A stretch of DNA of 64,000 nucleotides from Asterias rubens. Its lineage: Eukaryota > Echinodermata > Asteroidea > Forcipulatida > Asteriidae. A program made the translations under genes and the position numbers. The notes under the pieces were generated by a model that was given only the letters and a program-made list of their open reading frames with translations, was not told where the DNA came from and did no database searches. This document shows, in pieces, positions 34,002 through 44,369 of the stretch. Position 1 is the stretch's first letter; each line of letters starts with the position of its first letter. The stretch is from the NCBI RefSeq assembly GCF_902459465.1, contig NC_047067.1, forward strand, positions 13,590,840 to 13,654,839. Direction: 5' to 3'.

Positions 34002-35569
34002 TACTATCAAATCTTCTTTTCCATTTAATCACTATGTACTGATGAGAATCTCACACGTGCTTAGAATCTTTCAAATTGAAATCTTTTTGTATCAGATTTG
34101 TCTTATTTATTAATGACTATCTGTGTATTCATTATAATTAAAAACATATAGAGGCATGATTTTAAATACCCCGTGAATGAACCGTTGCAAAAATAAGTTT
34201 TTTCATTGACATTCTGGAGATAAGGGAAAGACTTTTGACAAGCGGTGTCTTGGAATAATGAACACTTTTGTTTGTTCGAGGGTTACTTTTTCTCTCTTGT
34301 CGACATTAGTGTCATTCTTTCGTTTTCCTTCTCCATAATGATTCGCTTCGAAATATGGTACATTAATAACAACTTCACTCGATCAGGGTGGCCAAAACGC
34401 AACAATAAATTCATTTGTATAAATTTTTATGGGCGTAGCAGTTTGTAACTTGATGAGCTATTGTTTGAAACTGTTTTTTTTTTACCTTTTCACATTTTTC
34501 TATTCTGCCTTTCCATTTTTAAGGTAAAATTGGCCATAAACATGCATCAGATATTTGTGTTTGCTTTGCGTTTAAGGATTTTTGAGAGAAAAAAAAGGGA
34601 TTTGGTAAACATAAAAATAGACTCCCTTATCTATTTAAAACTGTACCCGGGTAGTAAGGTCAATTTTAAGAATTTTTCAAAATAGATAATTTAACGGACT
34701 GCTGTTCACAGAGCGACGAATCAACAGCTTTGTATTTGTCTGTGTTTTGCATAATTATTGATGATGTAACTCACTCTGTAAAATGTATCAAAGGTTGAAC
34801 ATTCCAAAACTCAGTGTGTGCTGTATATTTACCTTAATTATAAGGGGCTGCGAATGCAAATATTTCATTAAGAAAACGCAGTTACTTATGGGGTTATTTA
34901 ATAATCTGATCAAATTATTGTATAATTAGTATAATGTTAGTGCGTCATAGCAGTTCTTTACTAAAAGTTAAGCGATTTCTTCTTCGATTCCAAAATTTGA
35001 TTTCTCAACAAATAAAATCTTCGAGCGGCCATACTCGGCTTGTCGTGAAGTCTATTTTTGCGGGATTGCACTTTTTTTGGATTCCCTATAAGACGCATTT
35101 GTTTGGCGCGATGCAGACGAAGCCGTAACCGATTGCTCGTGTTCTAAATAGACTGGTGCCTTTCAAATCGTACCTTTTTTTCATGCAGTATCGGAACTTT
35201 TGCACCAAAAATAGTATGGAAACTATAGTACCAGTTCATTTGGGAAATTTCATTCTGTATAATGTTAACTGTCTTACCTAAAAGTCAAATTATTCTTATT
35301 ATAGGACACTCACTTTGTATAAATATTGCAAACGCGGATCGTTTTTGCTAAAAATGGGGTAATTTAATATTCAAATCGAAGTAGTTGTAGGTTTTGAAAG
35401 TAACTGTTGTATGCATGAAATGGCCAAATCAGGATCAATCTACATGGACCCAATTCACATGACGACATCACACATGAATCGTGTTTGCGCCATTTTTGTA
35501 ATCCTGGGAATAATGGTTTAATGTCGACATTTCACACAATCATACAATAAATCATTATAACATTCATAA

Positions 35570-35919
35570 CGAAAAAAAAATTGTTTTAAAGTTCACAGAA
35601 TTACAAATAACTTACAGGGTTTACAGAAGGTAATGGTGAAAGACTTCTCTTGAAATATTACTCCATGAAATGCTTTACTTTTTGAGAAACCATTAAAACA
35701 ATATCAATTCTCGATATCGAGAATTACGGATTTGTTTTAAACACATGTCATGACACGGCGAAACGTGCGGAAACAAGGGTGGGTTTTCCCGTTATTTCCC
35801 GACTCCGATGACCGATTGAGCCTAAATTTTCACAGGTTTGTTATTTTATATAGTAGTTGTGATACACGAAGTGTGGGCCTTAGATGATACTGTTTACCGA
35901 AAGTGTCCAATGTCTTTAA
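35570..35919 (-). mobile_element. Family B element, left end lost
   Basis: Shares TACAGGGTTTACAGAAGGTA, a CGATATCGAGAATTACGG segment and ATGTCATGACACGGCGAAAC with the complete copies, and ends ACCGAAAGTGTCCAATGTCT followed by TTAA at 35916-35919. Confidence 0.65.
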
Positions 35920-38900
35920 GGATAATTAACACGATGAGGGAAGTACAGAGTTAGTCTTGACAAATTGCAGATAATAAAATCCCATTTATGGTACAAATTC
36001 TCCAACTAACCGTTACAAGTACTAATACATTTTTCGATGGCGTGATAATTATTGAGTGCTTTCATTTTCACACGTAATTGACTCCCAAAATGGAAGGGCC
36101 CAACCTCACTTGCTAAGCACAGAGAAGTATTTCCGAGCAGGAGCGGGTATAACCAGCCACAATTCCATAAATGAACATTTTGTATGACTGGTTTCCACTT
36201 ACTTTTTGCTTAGTCAAAGATACTTGCTGAGCAGTGTTTTCTGCTTTAAACACGTTAGTAAAAGTTTGGTTCATAACGCGTATACAATTTGCTGTCACAA
36301 ATGGTCAATACAAGCCAAAATGAACAAAACCGTAGGAATAGCTGGGGTTTCCCCATGTACCACAACTATATATATTAGGTGTCCCAAAACGTTGCAATAG
36401 TACAGTTTCATTCCTAAGCCCCCTTTGTGGTGGGGTGAAGAGGGTGAATGAGAAAAAAAAATCACCAGCAGTAGAGGTCTGTCAACATCTGCATCAGTCA
36501 CACGACAGTATAGAATCAATGTTTTAGATCATGGTGTTTGTTTTGAGGAATTTTATGACGTATCGGGCCCCAAACCTGCCATTGTTAGAATTCATTGGTA
36601 AGGGTTTGTCTGCACTCTGCGGTTAAAAGTAGGCCTACCTTCCAATTTTTGATGCTCGATTTTAAAAAATCTTTCCAATATATTTCCACTTTTATTTCCA
36701 ATTTCCAATTTTATTTAAGTTAGCTTAACATGTCTTTCCTTTTACGAACTATCCAAAATCATAATACTGAGTGTTTGTCCGTCAGCTTTTTGTGTAAGTT
36801 TTAGCCTTAAAACATTTTTTTTTAAAGACAGTACACGATTTACAGAGTTCTGCTTTCAATGAAAGCGTTTTCTGTTTTCCGTTAGCTCATTTGTTGCATG
36901 TCTGTTCGGTTATTTATGGAATGAAATGTATTGACTCCAGTAAGGGAAATTTCATTCAAGTGATAAGTAAATTATTGTAGTATCTATTGAATCTACTGTA
37001 AATAAATTTCATACTTTCATTTGTAAGACACATTTTGTACATCTGTTCATAGTTGGGTTTTATATATATTTGAGTCATGTAAAGAACAAAGAATGCTTCA
37101 AGTATACACTGTTATTTTTCTCTTTTGAGTGTACATTATGTAAATTGTTAATACGACTTGCCAATATTTATTCTTACTTCACAATGCTATTAGTATATAT
37201 AAGTATTATAAAACAGCAACTATGAATTAAAAATGGGCAGCTGTCATGCCCCTAAAACACATTCAAGTTCTTGGACTCAACAGACTAAATAATGTGCGTT
37301 TGCACAACTATTTGTTCGTATTCATTAACTGCACGGATGGAACCCATCGATTCCATCTCCACTCAAAACGGTGGGTATGATAGTGACTAAAGAGTGTATA
37401 ATGCCCCGGTGGCCCAAAGGTAGAGAAGTAACCAGACCATCCCTACCCCCTCCGAAAAAAAACCCACTAAAGAATTCCTGAGATTCACAGGGCACAATAT
37501 TAACCGGGGTACCACATATCGAGTACGAAACAGTATAGCATAGTTGGGGGAACAAATGGATTTGGCCTACCGTACAATGTGGAACAGGATAAAAACCATC
37601 AGGGCTCGAATCTTACACCAGTGAACCGCAGGCCAAAAGCTAGTGATTTTATCCCCGGGCCGGTAAATTCATAACCGAACTAATAAGGTGTGTCACTTGA
37701 ACAGAATTGAAAATTAATGGTGTTCAAATGTTGACAATAACACAAATGAGATACATCTTTGCAGTTTTTGTTCAAGTATAATATAAGCAGCTCTTCTTCA
37801 TAAATGATTCTGCTGTAGTTGAATAAATTATTGTCCGGTTTGGACCACAAGCCCTGCGGTCTCCTGGTGGAATGTTATCCAAGTTCGAGTCCTGTCTGGT
37901 CAATACAAAACCCTTTGCATATAAGTAGGCAAACTCTACTTACATTTGGTGCTCAATATGGGTGCATGGTGCCCCCCCCCCCCCCCCATTCAGTGTCTTC
38001 ATCATTGTGTGGTTGGAATTTCAGAAATTCTTAATTCTTTAGAGGGTTTTACGTAGCTGGCCTAATTCTGTACAAGAGTAAAACATGGGCATATAATGGG
38101 GGGAATATACCCTCTTCATTTCTACTCCATGCTTCGCCACATTGGAGTAGGTGAAACTTACACCTATGTGTATATGGAGGTGTATATGGAGGTAACATGG
38201 ATAAGGAGCTGCCGGAAACTTAGTATGGTAAGAATAAACATGATAAAAGAGATAGGAATTTTCTGGCCATAAGAATGTGCCTTATTCCACGACTGCAAAC
38301 ACAAATAAAAATTCAATTATGGCAGTACTTACAGTGGCTGAGAATCCGTGGGGCTGCTACCAACGTGGACTTCAAATCCTCACCGCCTGTCGTCTGTTCT
38401 GTCGACAACGCATGGTCTGATAACATCCGGGTCTTTTAAAGTTTCAAGAAAATGGAGGCAAAATTACCTGACCGTCTGCTGGCAGTTGTTTCCACATTTT
38501 AGTCAAAAAGTTGTCCATATTTATGACACCTTCGGCTCTTAATACCTGCCACACCTAGCACAGTAATAGCTCCCGGGCCACGCGCGGACATTTAATGACT
38601 CTTACAGCCAAAATATCTTCAAAATACACAGAAGTTTGCAAATTTGACCGCTTGGTGTTTCGCGCCTCTGAAGTTGAAATTATGCACACGTCACGCTTGT
38701 CCTTCACTCGACCCACACACCGTGCGTGAAAATAATTGATTGCACTGAAGTCTGGGAATTAGACCGCTATTCCTTAGAATGAGAATACTCTATATAGTCT
38801 GCTGCCCTAACGCAACATATCATGCACTGTGATAGCAGGTGCGCACGGGTCAAAGTGTAAACACTGGAAGAACCAAGATTGGACGTAAACAAAGACACAC

Positions 38901-38928
38901 ACAATTATTTTATACACAAGATTCCATC

Positions 38929-39103
38929 ATGAGGAATTGCTGTTTTAAGCCGAGTAATGTTAGATCCCTATGGTTTGGAAATGTCATCTTGGTGCTCTTT
39001 CTGAGCTTTGTTTGTCATCGGGCGGGATTGATTGTCCAGGCCGCGGAAACGACGACAAATGAAGCGTCAACAAGGCCAGCAGGGAGTGGAAACCCTCAGA
39101 TTG
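38929..39103 (+). CDS. PCYOX1-like: Oxidase exon 1: signal peptide
   Basis: ATG at 38929-38931; basic N-region, hydrophobic core, then a Thr-rich linker (AETTTNEASTRPAGSG) and NPQI leading into the FAD motif. Donor G|GTACGA at 39104 is a weaker consensus. Upstream in-frame codons exist but no better start. Confidence 0.85.
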
Positions 39104-42100
39104 GTACGATAAGAATTTGTATTATTTGTGTTGTTTCAAGGACTGTTATTATTTGTAGTGTACTCAATTGTAACAAAGGCCTTTACGATCTATTCTTACC
39201 CACTTTAAGTTTACAACAACTTATTGTGGACTTTAAACACACTATGATTGAATGTGAAACTGAAAGCAAGCCTTTCAGTGCAGCAGTCCTAAATTTTATA
39301 CTGCAATTCGGAGTAACTTAAATAGCGCGTATAATACGATATTGACACTAATTTTTGTTCAGTATTTTTATGAGGCTAGAATTAGAAAGCAGTGGTTGCT
39401 AGATCCTGTAACTTGGCTGCTGTACTCCTATTAGTTTGTTAAACAAATTTTTACATCCGCAGTCCTGTAACTTCTAAAACAAAAACAATGACAACTTTGG
39501 TCGTACATGGAGGTAGAATTCTACCTCCATGGGTCGTATGACTGCAAATGTAATAGTAAAAGTGAAACGAAGTTAAAGGAATACAACGCCCTAGTTACTA
39601 GGTCTTATAAAAGAAGTGTCATAATCGTAAACCTCCATCCTCCCGATGGTCACCACCCTTGCATCAGTCTGCGAACGTAGGGAGGATGGAGGGTTTCAAT
39701 TGACTTGCAGAAGTATTATATAATTTCTTTGAACAGGTTCTTATTTAAATTGTGGCTATTCTCCATCATTTGGCAGCTGTGATAGGGGGCGGAATTGGGG
39801 GTACTTCTGCTGCTCATTTTCTACGCAAGAATCTTGGGTCGTCCGCAGTGATTGACCTTTATGAACCCAACGTGATTGGTGGAAGAGTTGGAACGATAAA
39901 TATTGATGGACGAGACTATGAAAGTGGAGGGTCCATCATCCATCCAGATAACAAATACATGGTCAACTTTCGTGAAGAATTTGGTAAGAATCTAAACAAA
40001 TAATAGGGATGGAATGGAACGAGAGGCAAACCTAACCATAAAACAAAATAAAAATGCAAGTTATCTTGAAAGCAAAACAGAAACAAAACACTAATCTTGC
40101 ATTCATGTTTTAATGATTTATTAGAATATTCTATGTTTGTCATAGAAGACCCCTTGCATTGCGCAATGCTGCTGGTACGCTGAGGTCTACCTCCCATTGC
40201 CTCCATGAGGGTGCTGATTGTTTGACAGTGTGACCTTATGCAAGAAGTCTATTTGCAAGTGTTTTTTTCGGAAATTACGTTACAGGACAAGGGTGCCGGC
40301 ATTCAGTCTTACATCATACCCAACCGTGCACTAAATGCAGGATGGTCTATAACGTACTTAATCATTGGTTTGTTATGTTTTGTTTTCTCCTAAAGGTTTC
40401 AAAAAGTCAGAAGGTGGAAACAGCCTCCTCAGTTTCTACAATGGCGAAGAGTTTGTCTTCACAGAAAGTCAATACGCAGTTGTGACGTTACTGCGCATGC
40501 TGTGGCGCTATGGAATGGATTGCTTCAAAATATTCTCACTAGTCAAATCCATGCTCTCGTCTTTTAGCAGGTTTGTTCAACTCTTAAAGATGACTTCATT
40601 CTGAGTAAATTTTACCTGTCTCAAGTTGTCTACAATTGTTAAACCTGTCCACTAAAGTTTATCATTTTTAAACCAAATAATAATCGTAAAGAGAAACTAA
40701 CTGGGTAAATTTCAAATGGTTTGGAACTGAACAAAGACAAACTGAGTAGAGCAGGATTTGAACCAATGACCTTCGGACTAGCATACTGGCGCTCTACCAA
40801 CTGAGCTTTCTAGCCCCATGTTGGTGGTCTCCCAATTTGTTCAATATATGAGATAGCCTACTGCTCTAGTAAATATTCCTTTGTTCAACCAAAAATAAAT
40901 TTTGGGGCAACCAAGATTCTTGCGATGACAACATCTGGGCCCAATTTCATGGCTCTGCTCACCGCGGAATTCCGCGCTTACGATCACGATTCCCCACTTA
41001 CGTGCAAGCGCTGAATTTCTGCGCTAGCCTTGTAAGCGTAGAATCCCTAGTAACGCGGAGTACGCAAGCGCAGAAGCCAAACTTCGCCGCTAACCTGTGA
41101 AATATGCTTGACGTAAGCACGGAATTCCCTGCTTCCGTAAGCGCCGATTCTAAGCAGAGCCATGAAAATGGGCCCAGGTGAATTTGGTAAATTGATAAAG
41201 TATTTTCAACCTTATCCATTTCAGAATATACCAGCTGCAAGATAACGGCGAAACCTTCAATACCCCTAGTGAGTTATTAGATGCAATGGAGAAAGATACC
41301 TTCGTCAGATGGGCGCATACACCAATACAATCAGTTCTCCATGATCTTGGATACTCTGATCGATTTATTGACGAGTTTGTATCTGTGGCAGCTAGGGTAA
41401 ACTACGGCCAGAGTACCAACATAACTGCATTTGCAGGTATGTGTTTCTGTCATCTCTCCCATCAACGAGTTAACCCCGTTTCAGACAGGTGCGCCAGAGT
41501 CACACCAAACAAAATAGATTAGGAGCGACTCGAGGTTGACCCAAATAAATTTTGGTTTCAGAGAGGCTAACTTAACATGACATTTACATTGGCTCAACTC
41601 GTGACAAGATCGATGTCTGGAACCAAGGGCGCTCCAGAAACAGTCGATCTTTTGACTTCTAGGGCATCCAGTCGCTCCTTTCTGTTTCAGATGTCAAACT
41701 TTTCATGTACTTTATTCAGAATTTGTTTTGGTGCGACTCTAGAGCGCCCGTCTGAAATGGGTGTTATTCAAGAGTGATATAAGTTCCGCCCGAGATGCCT
41801 TTCTTGTGTAATCTGTATTTTATTGGAAAGGTTTTCAGCGCACACTTATATGAGGAGCAGTGCCGGCAACAGAGATGTTAATGGCGAAGGGGACTGTGGA
41901 CAAAGCTCTCATTAAAACAACTTTATTGTTAAATTCTTTGTTTTGGAAAGTAGAGTAGGGTTGCAGAGAAATTTAGCTCATCAAGATGCTACTCACAGGA
42001 AAATGTCACTCACTCACTTGATAACCCACAGGTGGTTGATAAATGTGATTTGATCAGTTAGTTTCAGGAAAATGTGACAATGCAGTCAAAATATCTTAAA

Positions 42101-43432
42101 TGGACACGTTGCCTTGGATTGGACGAGTTGGTCTCTAAAAAGCGCTTGTAACCTTTTGTTAGAAAATACATTATGGTTAGAAAGATGTTTTTAAAGTAGA
42201 ATATAATGATCCACACAAATTTATCTCAAAATTGCGTGATCCTTCTTTTACTTTGCAATCGGCCATTTGTGTTTGTCGACTAGGTAAAAGGAAAACCGTG
42301 CAACTTCGAGGCATGTTTGCGTGGATCATTGTATTCTACTTTTTACAATATCTTCCTACCCATATGCATTTTACAATAAACAGTTACAAACGCTTTTCAA
42401 AGACCAACTTGACGGATCCAAGGCAACGTGTCCCAATAAGTGCATGACAATGCTTTATAAAGGACTGGGACCAGTAGACCCAAACAACAAGTGCTTATCG
42501 TCACAGAGTCAGGCTTACCAATCTGATCTAAATCCAAACAATTTGGTGTAGAGTGACACAGGAGAAGAACACATTCAATAAATTAGGCTCACTTTTAGCC
42601 TGTAAAAGTTTCAATGCTTGCTTTTTCTGTTTGCTACCTAGGTATGGTGTCTGTAGCAGGCGTCATGCCAGGGCTATGGGCTGTCCAAGGAGGAAACAAA
42701 CAAATTCCTCAAGCACTTATGAAGTCATCTGGAGCCATGTGGCATCACGCTAGGGTAAACACCATAAAGAAGACAACTGGAGAAGAGACTAAGTTTGAAG
42801 TGACTGCCACTGCCCCCCAAACCAACCAAGAATTAACAGCCGAGTATGATATGGTTGTAGTCGCAACACCTTTAACTCCCGGTGTGGGATCAAACATCGA
42901 GTTCCAGGGATTCGCACCAGCTATCAGCCCCTTCAGTGGATGGTACCAGCGCACTGTTGCAACCTTCATTCACGGTCAACCAAACCCGGAAGCATTTGGC
43001 AAGGAACCAGGCGACTACCTTCCTGATGTTCTTACAACTTGTAACGTCAGTCAGAAGATCAGATCCCTTTCTGAGAATTTCCAGGTAGACATCACTGAAG
43101 ATAATGTCAATGTTGATGCTGTATATAAGGTATTCTCGTCAGAGCAACTCACTGATGAACAAATGAACAGCTTGTTTGTGTCCCGTAAGAGTAGCAAGGC
43201 TGTTGACTGGTTGGCTTATCCGCACTACACTGAAAACGATGACCTGCCATCATTTGTACTAAGCGATGGTGTGTTTTATATCAATGGGATTGAATGGGCA
43301 GCGAGCGCTATGGAGATGTCAGTGATTGGTGCTCGTAATTGCGCATTGCTAGCAACCAAACACTGGCAACATACCAAGGGTATACCATCAGAGACACAAG
43401 AAATAAAAACAGAAGTGAAACGAGAGTTATAG
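38929..43432 (+). CDS. PCYOX1-like: Prenylcysteine oxidase, complete, five exons
   Basis: FAD-dependent thioether oxidase that cleaves farnesyl- or geranylgeranyl-cysteine to cysteine, a prenyl aldehyde and hydrogen peroxide when prenylated proteins are degraded; lysosomal in vertebrates. Exons 38929-39103, 39777-39983, 40396-40570, 41225-41436 and 42642-43432 join in frame to 519 residues, close to the vertebrate length. ATG 38929 is chosen because a signal peptide follows directly (hydrophobic VILVLFLSFV about residues 19-28). Dinucleotide-binding motif VIGGGIGGTSAA starts at residue 60. Family blocks seen: GGSIIHP, RVNYGQSTNI, GLWAVQGGNK, WLAYPHY and YINGIEWAASAMEMS. It ends in KREL. It converges with the minus-strand coiled-coil gene, with 819 bp between stop codons. 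Confidence in the family is high; PCYOX1 versus PCYOX1-like paralogue is not settled. Confidence 0.95.
39506..39531. repeat. 26-bp perfect palindrome
   Basis: CATGGAGGTAGAA and its exact complement meet at GAATTC. About 100 bp on (39633-39690) lies a second inverted pair, ACCTCCATCCTCCC and GGGAGGATGGAGGG, with similar words. Both are in oxidase intron 1. Confidence 0.85.
39777..39983 (+). CDS. PCYOX1-like: Oxidase exon 2: FAD-binding fold
   Basis: Acceptor TTTGGCAG ends at 39776; donor G|GTAAGA at 39984. Encodes VIGGGIGGTSAAHFLRKNLG, IDLYEPNVIGGR and ESGGSIIHPDNKY, the nucleotide-binding strand-helix-strand and the conserved GGS-IHP block. Confidence 0.93.
40396..40570 (+). CDS. PCYOX1-like: Oxidase exon 3
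   Basis: Acceptor CTCCTAAAG ends at 40395; donor CAG|GTTTGT at 40571. Encodes SLLSFYNGEEFVFTES and LLRMLWRYGMDC, which parallel the vertebrate YNGETLVFEES and VWRYGF blocks. Confidence 0.9.
40935..41177. mobile_element. Family D element in oxidase intron 3
   Basis: CTGGGCCCAATTTCATGGCT and complement AGCCATGAAAATGGGCCCAG. The interior is GC-rich and carries repeated CGCGGAATTCCGCGCTTACG-like words, unlike the AT-rich interior of the other copies. Confidence 0.65.
41225..41436 (+). CDS. PCYOX1-like: Oxidase exon 4
   Basis: Acceptor CCATTTCAG ends at 41224; donor CAG|GTATGT at 41437. Encodes RIYQLQDNGETFNTPSELLD and FVSVAARVNYGQSTNITAFA; the RVNYGQST block is diagnostic of the family. Confidence 0.93.
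42096..42437. mobile_element. Family C element in oxidase intron 4
   Basis: TTAA at 42096 then GACACGTTGCCTTGGATTGG; right end AGGCAACGTGTCCCAATAAG has lost the exact TTAA. Fold-back body as in 14672-14996. Confidence 0.65.
42642..43432 (+). CDS. PCYOX1-like: Oxidase exon 5: C-terminal half and stop
   Basis: Acceptor GCTACCTAG ends at 42641; TAG stop at 43430-43432. Encodes MVVVATPLTP, DWLAYPHYTENDD and INGIEWAASAMEMSVIGARN, the closing FAD-contact region, then a charged tail. Confidence 0.94.
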
Positions 43433-44251
43433 CTTTTGATGATAAAAGTCAGCAGTACTGTGGTTTTATAAGATTTCATCTCATGTTTTGTCTAATGACA
43501 ACAAATGACACCCATCAAATTTAGTGGAATTGTTTTGGTTTATTATTACTCAACATTTGAAAAAAGGGCAAATCCCCATAAGGTGATCATTCTGCTGCCG
43601 CTTCTAAGTGCTGGGGTGTGATCCTGGCTATAATTCTAGGTTGAATGACTTCTGGCTACCCCCCTCGAGAAAAGATATTGACAAAACAAGGAGACAGCCT
43701 GCATTGGGCTAAATAGCTCAGTTGTAAGAGCGCCTGCAAGATAGTCCAGAGGTTTCAAGTTCAAGTCCCTCGAATAAAATTTTCTTTTGTTCAACCCAAA
43801 ATTAATAAGAATATTTAAATATTTAAATATCCTGCAAGACAAGTCAAATTACTTGTAAAGTAACTTGTGTGTTTTGCTAAAACGAATATAAAATATTCTC
43901 TTTGTAAAATTTGTTTGTACAATATAATTTTCAAAAACATGATTTAAATGTTCTTACAAGTAATTGTTTTTCTTTTTAAATACTTTCCCTTATTGTCAAT
44001 TGCAATAAAAAATAATGATATACAATACATGTTGATGATAATGTGTTATAAAATATATCTTGAAAAGTAACAAACAAAATAATGGGATATAATGCAAACA
44101 ATAACTTGCCATTAATTTGTTTAGACAGTGATTATAACAACATGGAGTTGCTATGACTACGTCTCTATTCTTCAATGTTGCCACTACAACTAGTTCAGAA
44201 AATGGTCTTAGTTTGGCTGAAAAGTAAATTGGCCTCACTATTGCTAATGTT
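43433..44251. other. Convergent 3' region between oxidase and coiled-coil genes
   Basis: Plus-strand AATAAA at 43773-43778 and 44004-44009 and a minus-strand AATAAA (TTTATT at 43539-43544) are candidate poly-A signals. If the more distal ones are used, the two 3' UTRs overlap. A plus-strand tRNA-like fragment with TAGCTCAGTTGTAAGAGC and TTCAAGTCC lies at about 43711-43775. Confidence 0.4.
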
Positions 44252-44369
44252 TTATGAAGATATGGGTGGAAATAATGTAGCCAGAGGGGGCACTGACGGT
44301 TCTTGTGACGGCCGAGATGAAGGCTGTTCTTTCTTGTGTATGTCTCCCATTCCAAGTCTCTGTAGAACT
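44252..44369 (-). CDS. Coiled-coil gene last exon with stop
   Basis: Acceptor TTACTCCTAG; encodes VLQRLGMGDIHKKEQPSSRP and a Pro-rich end (SVPPLATLFPPISS). The frame is fixed by the GA|A split codon. The stop at 44252-44254 was placed from frame arithmetic; the low edge may be off by one base. Confidence 0.8.

Larger units (their letters stand above)
32706..38928. other. 3' flank / intergenic region between channel and oxidase genes
   Basis: AT-rich, no exon I can support. May include a long 3' UTR of the channel. Contains a fold-back element at 33826-34001 (CCTTTTCGACTCCTCGGCTT and near complement), a degraded family-B copy at 35570-35919, a tRNA-like fragment near 37405, and a poly-C run near 37972-37987. 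Confidence 0.55.

Noticed and set aside
43711..43775. tRNA gene
   Set aside because: A and B box words are present, but the acceptor arms do not pair and the anticodon arm is not convincing; it is a SINE-like fragment. The same holds for 47265-47330 and 31105-31165.
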